Assembly (NCBI GenBank): GCA_000466585.1
Contig: KE993477.1
Span: forward strand, 17,687-81,686
Reading direction: 5' to 3'
DNA length: 64,000 bases
From: Clostridiales bacterium oral taxon 876 str. F0540
Lineage (GTDB): Bacteria > Bacillota > Clostridia > Clostridiales > Clostridiaceae
Shown here: positions 59,522 to 64,000 of the stretch, piece after piece
How positions within the stretch are numbered: position 1 is the stretch's first letter
Layout of the letters: every line of letters starts with the position of its first letter
The notes under the pieces: generated by a model
Database searches by the model: none
What the model was told of the DNA's origin: nothing
Seen by the model: the letters and a program-made list of their open reading frames with translations, nothing else
Position numbers and translations under genes: made by a program

Positions 59522-60496
59522 TTAAGCCCCCTTTGATAATTTTATAATAGCATCCTCAAGCTTTGGTTCTTTTGTGTAAAAGCTTTTGATAGGCATTTTA
59601 TGTTTTATTAAAAGACTTGCTATCTCATTACTTAAATCCGCCTTGGATTTAAAGGTATACAGCATATTTTTTTCATCTAGCTCTATATTACAGCCCTCAA
59701 TACCACTGCATATTTTAAATATTTCTTCATTAAGCTTAGTGTTCATAATATAAGTTTCCATACAAAGGGTCTTTTCTTCCATTCCCATTAAAGCAAGCTG
59801 CTTTGGTGTTCCCTCTGCAATTATTAGTCCTTTATCCATGATATAAATATATTGGCACAGCTCCTCCACCTCAGGCATGTAATGAGAGGTTAAAAGTATG
59901 GATTTTCCTTCAGAATAAGCAATTCTCTTTACATGCTCCCTAAGTTCTTTAGCAATTGCGGCATCAAGCCCCAAGGTAGGTTCATCCATAAAAATATAGC
60001 TTGGATTATTTATTAGACCTCTTGCAATTTGAAGTCTTTGCTTCATCCCCTTTGAATATCTCTCAACAGGAATGTCCTGACTTTCCTTAAGGCCAACCAA
60101 TTCCATCAAATAATCTATTCTTCTGTCCAACTCTTTATCTTCAATATTATATAACTGTCCATAATACCAAAGGTTTTCCCTTCCCGTAAGCCTCCAGTAA
60201 ATCATCCTTTCTCCGCCGGCTACCATATTTATCTTATTCTTCACTTCAGCAGAGTTCTTAACTGCATCTATCCCGTCTATAGTAATTCTACCTTCTGTAG
60301 GCGTTAAAAGAGTTGAAAGCATTTTTATTGTTGTTGTCTTTCCTGCCCCATTTATACCTAAAAGACCAACAATCTGCCCCTCATTTATTCTGAAATTGAT
60401 ACCTCTTACTGCTTCAACTCTGCTTTTTTCAGCTTTGAAAAATCCCTTTTTAGTTTTTTGAACATAAACCTTCTTTAAATTTTCTGCAATTAACAT
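59522..60496 (-). CDS. ABC transporter ATP-binding protein
   Basis: A 324-residue ABC ATPase of the DrrA/NatA type. Walker A is GINGAGKTT near residue 44, the signature YSKGMKQRL near 144, Walker B YIFMDEPTLGLD near 166 and the H-loop LLTSHYMPE near 200. A C-terminal extension of about 80 residues (DUF4162-like) follows. It follows the first permease by 20 bases. The ABC-2 architecture of one ATPase between two permease genes suggests export. Confidence 0.92.
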   Translation of the reverse strand: MLIAENLKKVYVQKTKKGFFKAEKSRVEAVRGINFRINEGQIVGLLGINGAGKTTTIKMLSTLLTPTEGRITIDGIDAVKNSAEVKNKINMVAGGERMIYWRLTGRENLWYYGQLYNIEDKELDRRIDYLMELVGLKESQDIPVERYSKGMKQRLQIARGLINNPSYIFMDEPTLGLDAAIAKELREHVKRIAYSEGKSILLTSHYMPEVEELCQYIYIMDKGLIIAEGTPKQLALMGMEEKTLCMETYIMNTKLNEEIFKICSGIEGCNIELDEKNMLYTFKSKADLSNEIASLLIKHKMPIKSFYTKEPKLEDAIIKLSKGA

Positions 60497-60516
60497 ATAC
60501 TATTCCTCCCATGCTC

Positions 60517-61329
60517 CTAAGCAAATATTTTTTCAAGCGCAATCTTTTCCACTCTCTTAAGAAGAGTAAAGCCCAAAACACAGTAAATTGCGCTAAGTAT
60601 TATCAAATAACTAAATGAATTTACTTGTTCTAATATACCTATTCCACTTATTGTGCTGTTTCTGATAATGTCAAAAGAAGCTGTTACAGGTAGGAGCTTT
60701 CCTAAATACTGAAGCGGTACTGGCAAATATTCAATGGGGAAGGTAACTCCGCAGACTAAAAACATCAGAGCAAACAAGGTATTTTGAGATATATACGTAT
60801 CTCTAAAATAAAGCATTACTGCTGCCAAAACCAAGGATAGTGAAAAGTAAGCAAACAAAGAAAATACAAAACCTATAATAAAGGAGAGGAAGTTTATGTG
60901 AGAAAAGTCTGCTCCAAAGAATAAGCTTATAACTATCATAACTATAATTTCAAAGCTTGTAGTTATAGTCTGCTGAAGCATATTGCCGCAAAAATACTGA
61001 ATTCTGTTAAAGGGTGCAATCATGAGGCTGTCCAGTGTTCCCTCCCTAAGTTCTGTTATAAGGCTCCTGCTTACATTAAGACAGGTTCTGACTACGAAAA
61101 GATAAAGAGCGGTCCCCACTATTACATAGCTCATGTAATCTCCGGTTCCTGAGTAAGCTTTAAAGGTATCATCAAGATTTCCTTTAAACAAAAGCTGATA
61201 CATGAAGAATGCAGACAGCACTGTGTAAATTCCCGTGAGAGTGTTTCCAATAAAAAAATCTTTTGGATAAGCTCTCAGCTGCATGATGAAGTTTCTTTTA
61301 AAGGTTGCTTTTAGGATTTTGAAATTCAT
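60517..61329 (-). CDS. ABC-2 type permease, first of a pair
   Basis: A 270-residue membrane protein with six helices. The motif SLITELREGTLDSLMIAPFNR near residue 90-110 (in parts) is the ABC-2 coupling loop. It is first in the operon and its ATG is preceded by GGGGG (61331-61340 region). The untranslated leader contains a duplicated copy of that site around a palindrome (see 61343-61402), so expression of the whole operon may be tuned there. It should pair with the permease at 58704-59519. Confidence 0.9.
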   Translation of the reverse strand: MNFKILKATFKRNFIMQLRAYPKDFFIGNTLTGIYTVLSAFFMYQLLFKGNLDDTFKAYSGTGDYMSYVIVGTALYLFVVRTCLNVSRSLITELREGTLDSLMIAPFNRIQYFCGNMLQQTITTSFEIIVMIVISLFFGADFSHINFLSFIIGFVFSLFAYFSLSLVLAAVMLYFRDTYISQNTLFALMFLVCGVTFPIEYLPVPLQYLGKLLPVTASFDIIRNSTISGIGILEQVNSFSYLIILSAIYCVLGFTLLKRVEKIALEKIFA

Positions 61330-61342
61330 TAATATACCCCCT

Positions 61343-61402
61343 TGTAGTTCTTTGGAGTTACATAGAGATTATTAATCTCTATGTCCCCTGTAGTTCTTTG
61401 GA
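61343..61402 (-). promoter_or_regulatory. ABC operon leader: twin RBS segments around a palindrome
   Basis: The mRNA segment TCCAAAGAACTACA occurs at 61356-61343 and again at 61402-61389, each followed by a G-rich ribosome-binding-like run. Between the copies, 61360-61384 is a perfect 12-1-12 palindrome with arms ACATAGAGATTA and TAATCTCTATGT. The copy nearest the ATG serves the first permease gene. The layout and the palindrome core GATTATTAATC match the MerR leader at 8371-8437. Confidence 0.6.
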
Positions 61403-61677
61403 ATCTCAAAATGACACATAATTATTTTGCTTCTCCAAAATTTTGATTAGCTGTTTAGTTAACCAAAACCACCCATATCTTAGGGCAGGGGTATTATAAG
61501 CAGGAAGGATATTATTGTCAATAATAAATCTAAATAATTACTTCTTAATTTAGTTGATTCTTTATCATGCTTGTAATATAAATTTTAGAATGATACAATA
61601 AACAACATAAATACAACTTTGTATTATATTTACATTTTATTAATTATGTTTACAAATCAAATTCAGGCAGGTGTTTT
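61403..61677. other. Intergenic stretch between divergent ABC operon and AraC gene
   Basis: Together with the leader to its left this is a gene-free region of 348 bases. It is AT-rich, has no open frame with a ribosome binding site, and must hold the promoters of the divergent ABC operon and AraC gene. No operator beyond the leader repeat could be recognised. Confidence 0.4.
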
Positions 61678-62517
61678 ATGCCAAACCTTAATAATATATT
61701 TCATCCATTAACTTCTCATCCATTTAAAGATAATGAAACATACACAGAAATAGAGCCCTGCGATGCTCTAAAGCCATATGTTCGCTGCTTTTGGGGAACT
61801 CCAAAGCCTTGCTTAAGCTCTATTTCAAAATGTGCAAGTTCTAGTTTGGTCACACCAGATACCTGTATGGATATTATCTTTAATATAAACCATGATGATA
61901 ATAAAACAGAAAATCTATTCTGCGGAATAAATGATATACCCTTTGCATCTCAAGCACAGAATGCTACACAAGAAATTTCATGCTTTGCAATAAGATTTTA
62001 CTTCTGGGCAGTACCTTTATTTTCGAACAATTCCATGAAGAATGTTATGAATACCTTTATTGATGTTGAAGCTTATTTTGAAGATTTTCACAGGCAGCTT
62101 GAACCAATTTTAATTGATAAGCATTTCATTGGTGAAAGAGTTGCAGCAGCTGAAGAGTATCTTCTAAAAAAGCTTAACTTAGGCAGACAAAACAATAATG
62201 TAATGAACAGCATTTACTATATTTTAAAGGCAAAAGGTACATTTCAAATCTCAGAGCTTACACATTATACTGCGGTAGGTCAAAGACAGCTGGAGAGATT
62301 ATTTTTAGAATTTATTGGTATAACTCCAAAAAAGCTTTCTAAACTTATAAGATATCAATATTTATGGCAGGATATTGTGTGCAATCCAAAACTTTGCATA
62401 CAAGATGCTGTGTTCAGATACAACTTTACAGATCAAGCACATCTTATAAAAGAATTTAAAAAGTATCATTCAATGACGCCTTCTGAAGGAAGAACTTTGG
62501 CTTATAGAAACAGGTAA
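61678..62517 (+). CDS. AraC-family regulator
   Basis: A 279-residue regulator. The N-terminal DUF6597-like sensory domain (residues about 15-150) has EPCDALKPYVRCFWGTPK and a Cys-containing stretch; the C-terminal AraC HTH pair is at about 180-275 (KGTFQISELTHYTAVGQRQLERLF then FIGITPKKLSKLIRYQYLW and QDAVFRYNFTDQAHLIKEFKKY). The start ATG has only a weak site. It is transcribed away from the ABC operon and toward the toroid-protein gene, so it may regulate either. No ligand can be inferred. Confidence 0.88.
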   Translation: MPNLNNIFHPLTSHPFKDNETYTEIEPCDALKPYVRCFWGTPKPCLSSISKCASSSLVTPDTCMDIIFNINHDDNKTENLFCGINDIPFASQAQNATQEISCFAIRFYFWAVPLFSNNSMKNVMNTFIDVEAYFEDFHRQLEPILIDKHFIGERVAAAEEYLLKKLNLGRQNNNVMNSIYYILKAKGTFQISELTHYTAVGQRQLERLFLEFIGITPKKLSKLIRYQYLWQDIVCNPKLCIQDAVFRYNFTDQAHLIKEFKKYHSMTPSEGRTLAYRNR

Positions 62518-62584
62518 TGTCGTATTTTTACAATATAATTAAGTTTATTTATTATATACTAAAAACAAAAAACGAGGTGAAACC

Positions 62585-63499
62585 ATGGAAAAACTAAAAA
62601 AACAACAATTAATGGAAATGGAAAAATGGATTTATGAAAACGCAAGGCCACTGGAAATGGCCAAGTGGAATCTCCTTTGGGATAAAGGTTCTAAAGATGA
62701 GGTATTAAAAGAAATGCTAAAATATCAGAATGCTGACGGAGGCTTTGGAAATGCCTTTGAGTCGGACATGCTGCTCCCTAAATCCTCAGCTATTGCTTCA
62801 ACAGAAGCAATCTTTACATCCTTTAGTTTTGACCTGGATGTAACTGATAAATGGTTTTTAGACCTTCTAGATTATTTCATGAAAACAAAACAGAATACTC
62901 CATCTTATTGGGAAGCTGTGCCGAAGGAAGTAGAAGACTATCCGCGTGCTCCCTGGTGGAATTACAGTCCGGATACTGAGTTTTCACCAAACCCCTGTGC
63001 TGTAGTTGCAGCTGCAATGCTTTTATATGGAAACAATGAGCAGAAAGCTCTCGGGAATAAAATTGCAGAAAAATGTATTTCTCTTTTAAAAAGTGATAAG
63101 GCTATTGGAGATCATGATATTTATTGCATTCAAAAATTATTCATTGTACTTAAAAAAACAGGCTCTGAGCTTCTGAACGAAGAAACCTACAAGGCGATGA
63201 ATAGGAGAATACTAAGCAATGTATGTTTAAAGCCTGAAGAATATATGAATTACGTAGCTCAGCCGCTGGACTTTATCGATTCTCCCGAATCCCCATGGTA
63301 TAGCTTACTGAAAGAAAATGTACCTATGAATGCTGAATTCTGGATTAATAATATTAGTGAGGAAGGAGTATGGGTTCCTAATTTTTCCTGGGGAGTGGAT
63401 ACCCCTGAGTCAAAAAATGCCACAAAGAATTGGAAGGGCTACATGGCTGTAAAGCGTGTTAGAATTTTAAAGGCTTTTGGACTTACTGAAAAATTTTAA
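62585..63499 (+). CDS. Prenyltransferase/squalene-cyclase-like alpha-toroid protein
   Basis: A 304-residue protein with helical repeats of the alpha-alpha toroid fold: EMLKYQNADGGFGNAFESDM near residue 40, a QW-like motif of terpene cyclases and prenyltransferases (Q-x-x-DGGFG), and later repeats with NPCAVVAAAMLLYG and NFSWGVDTPES. The catalytic DxDD of class II cyclases and the zinc ligands of protein prenyltransferases are absent, so an enzyme function is unlikely as such. The ATG has an AACGAGGTG site. It lies 67 bases after the AraC gene. Role unknown; sugar- or glycan-linked toroids are another possibility. Confidence 0.75.
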   Translation: MEKLKKQQLMEMEKWIYENARPLEMAKWNLLWDKGSKDEVLKEMLKYQNADGGFGNAFESDMLLPKSSAIASTEAIFTSFSFDLDVTDKWFLDLLDYFMKTKQNTPSYWEAVPKEVEDYPRAPWWNYSPDTEFSPNPCAVVAAAMLLYGNNEQKALGNKIAEKCISLLKSDKAIGDHDIYCIQKLFIVLKKTGSELLNEETYKAMNRRILSNVCLKPEEYMNYVAQPLDFIDSPESPWYSLLKENVPMNAEFWINNISEEGVWVPNFSWGVDTPESKNATKNWKGYMAVKRVRILKAFGLTEKF

Positions 63500-63520
63500 T
63501 TATTTTAACATTTAATTTAA

Positions 63521-63547
63521 ATGAGGAGAGTTGAATTCTCTCCTCAT
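63521..63547. terminator. Bidirectional terminator
   Basis: A perfect 10-bp stem (ATGAGGAGAG and CTCTCCTCAT, 7-nt loop) between two convergent genes, followed by CTTTATATTTATT on the plus side. Confidence 0.75.
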
Positions 63548-63555
63548 CTTTATAT

Positions 63556-64000
63556 TTATTCTACCTTAAACCTATCTATTTCAACATTTAACTTATCCGC
63601 TGCTTCATTTAAAGCTTCAGCAGTAAGAGATACGTTCTGGATAGTACTGCTTTGCTGATGCATTGATGCTGTTACTTCTTGCGAGGAAGCAGCCGACTGC
63701 TCTGATATGGCAGATATGCTTTGCATAGCATCTACAATAGAGTCTTTGTCTTGGTTTATATGGTTAATTGCTTCTCCGAGCATCTTAATAGAACTTGTCA
63801 TACCTTCTATTGATTTATAAATATATTCAAAGGAATTATTTACTTTATCAACAGAAAGCGTCTGTGTATCAGATATTTTTTTAACCTCATCCATTATATT
63901 AACGGTAGTATTACTCTGAGCTTGAATATTATTAATTATATTATTTATTTCTTGAGCTGCATTGTTTGAACCATCTGCAAGTTTTCTTATTTCATCTGCT
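63556..64000 (-). CDS. Methyl-accepting chemotaxis protein, C-terminal part (cut by window end)
   Basis: The open frame runs off the right edge of the window, so only the last 147 codons are here; the apparent start at 63894 is an internal Met. The visible part is the end of the signalling coiled coil: ADEIRKLADGSNNAAQEINNI (the hairpin-tip-distal segment, in two parts) and EVTASMHQQSSTIQNVSLTAEALNEAADKLN near the C terminus, both typical of methyl-accepting proteins. Upstream domains (sensor, HAMP, tip) lie outside. It relays a signal to CheA in chemotaxis. It is closed by the shared terminator. Confidence 0.9.
   Translation of the reverse strand, partial: ADEIRKLADGSNNAAQEINNIINNIQAQSNTTVNIMDEVKKISDTQTLSVDKVNNSFEYIYKSIEGMTSSIKMLGEAINHINQDKDSIVDAMQSISAISEQSAASSQEVTASMHQQSSTIQNVSLTAEALNEAADKLNVEIDRFKVE

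Overview
The window is AT-rich chromosomal DNA with strong AGGAGG/GGGGG-type ribosome binding sites, frequent TTG and GTG starts, lipoprotein-type signal peptides, Hsp33, LemA/TPM, SagB-type nitroreductase, TipAS-type MerR regulators and a CotA-like multicopper oxidase. Together these point to a Firmicute of the Clostridium type (an anaerobic, probably spore-forming clostridium). I cannot name a species. No rRNA, tRNA, CRISPR array, phage module or intact insertion sequence was seen. The region looks like accessory chromosome made of many short operons for regulation, transport, detoxification and acetyltransfer.

Layout: 0-5 kb is a TetR-controlled drug-efflux operon (HlyD adaptor, ABC ATPase, ABC-2 permease) followed by a WYL regulator and a zinc-ribbon protein. 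5-11.6 kb holds a PAS-EAL phosphodiesterase, an HTH protein with its own twin operators, a TipAS MerR regulator, a GNAT, two membrane proteins, a flavoprotein and a cupin. 11.7-17.5 kb is the most unusual block: three large uncharacterised genes on the minus strand, encoding an HEPN-like/DUF4145 membrane protein, a membrane protein with a DHH-phosphoesterase-like N terminus and a CorA-like C terminus, and a DUF3800-like (RNase H fold) protein with helical repeats. I regard it as a candidate undescribed, perhaps defence-related, system. At 17.6-18.2 kb a FrnE/DsbA oxidoreductase is interrupted by an in-frame TGA exactly where the first Cys of CPxC belongs, with a bacterial SECIS-like hairpin downstream, so it is probably a selenoprotein.

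18.6-23 kb has a DUF4474 protein, a metallophosphoesterase and an SBP-GGDEF-EAL protein. 23-26.7 kb is a TPP-riboswitch operon (TatD hydrolase, MTH1187-type thiamine-binding protein, ThiX/ThiY/ThiZ-like pyrimidine importer). 26.8-38.5 kb has SagB-type oxidoreductase, Eis-like and other GNATs, a serine hydrolase, DJ-1-like and PAF-acetylhydrolase-like proteins, a Ham1-like pyrophosphatase, an MFS exporter with a divergent DeoR regulator, a HAD phosphatase and a YgbA-type protein. 38.5-47.5 kb has a VTT membrane protein, an Hsp33-MerR operon, an N/Q-rich lipoprotein, a multicopper oxidase, LemA/TPM, an FAH-family enzyme and another MerR regulator. 47.6-57.5 kb has four more GNATs, a HAD_SAK-type protein, a DUF4362 lipoprotein, a CMD-Nudix fusion, AIM24, a class B penicillin-binding protein, MutT-type Nudix, YjbQ and an XRE regulator. 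57.6-64 kb has a three-gene ABC-2 exporter with a DUF5937/ArsR regulator, an AraC regulator, a squalene-cyclase-like toroid protein and the 3' end of a chemotaxis receptor gene.

Regulation is unusually readable. Three MerR-type promoters with 19-bp spacers and central dyads precede three different MerR genes or operons. A TetR operator and paired HTH operators sit next to their own genes. Two leaders (near 8.4 and 61.4 kb) share a rare design in which a ribosome-binding-site segment is duplicated around a palindrome with the same core.
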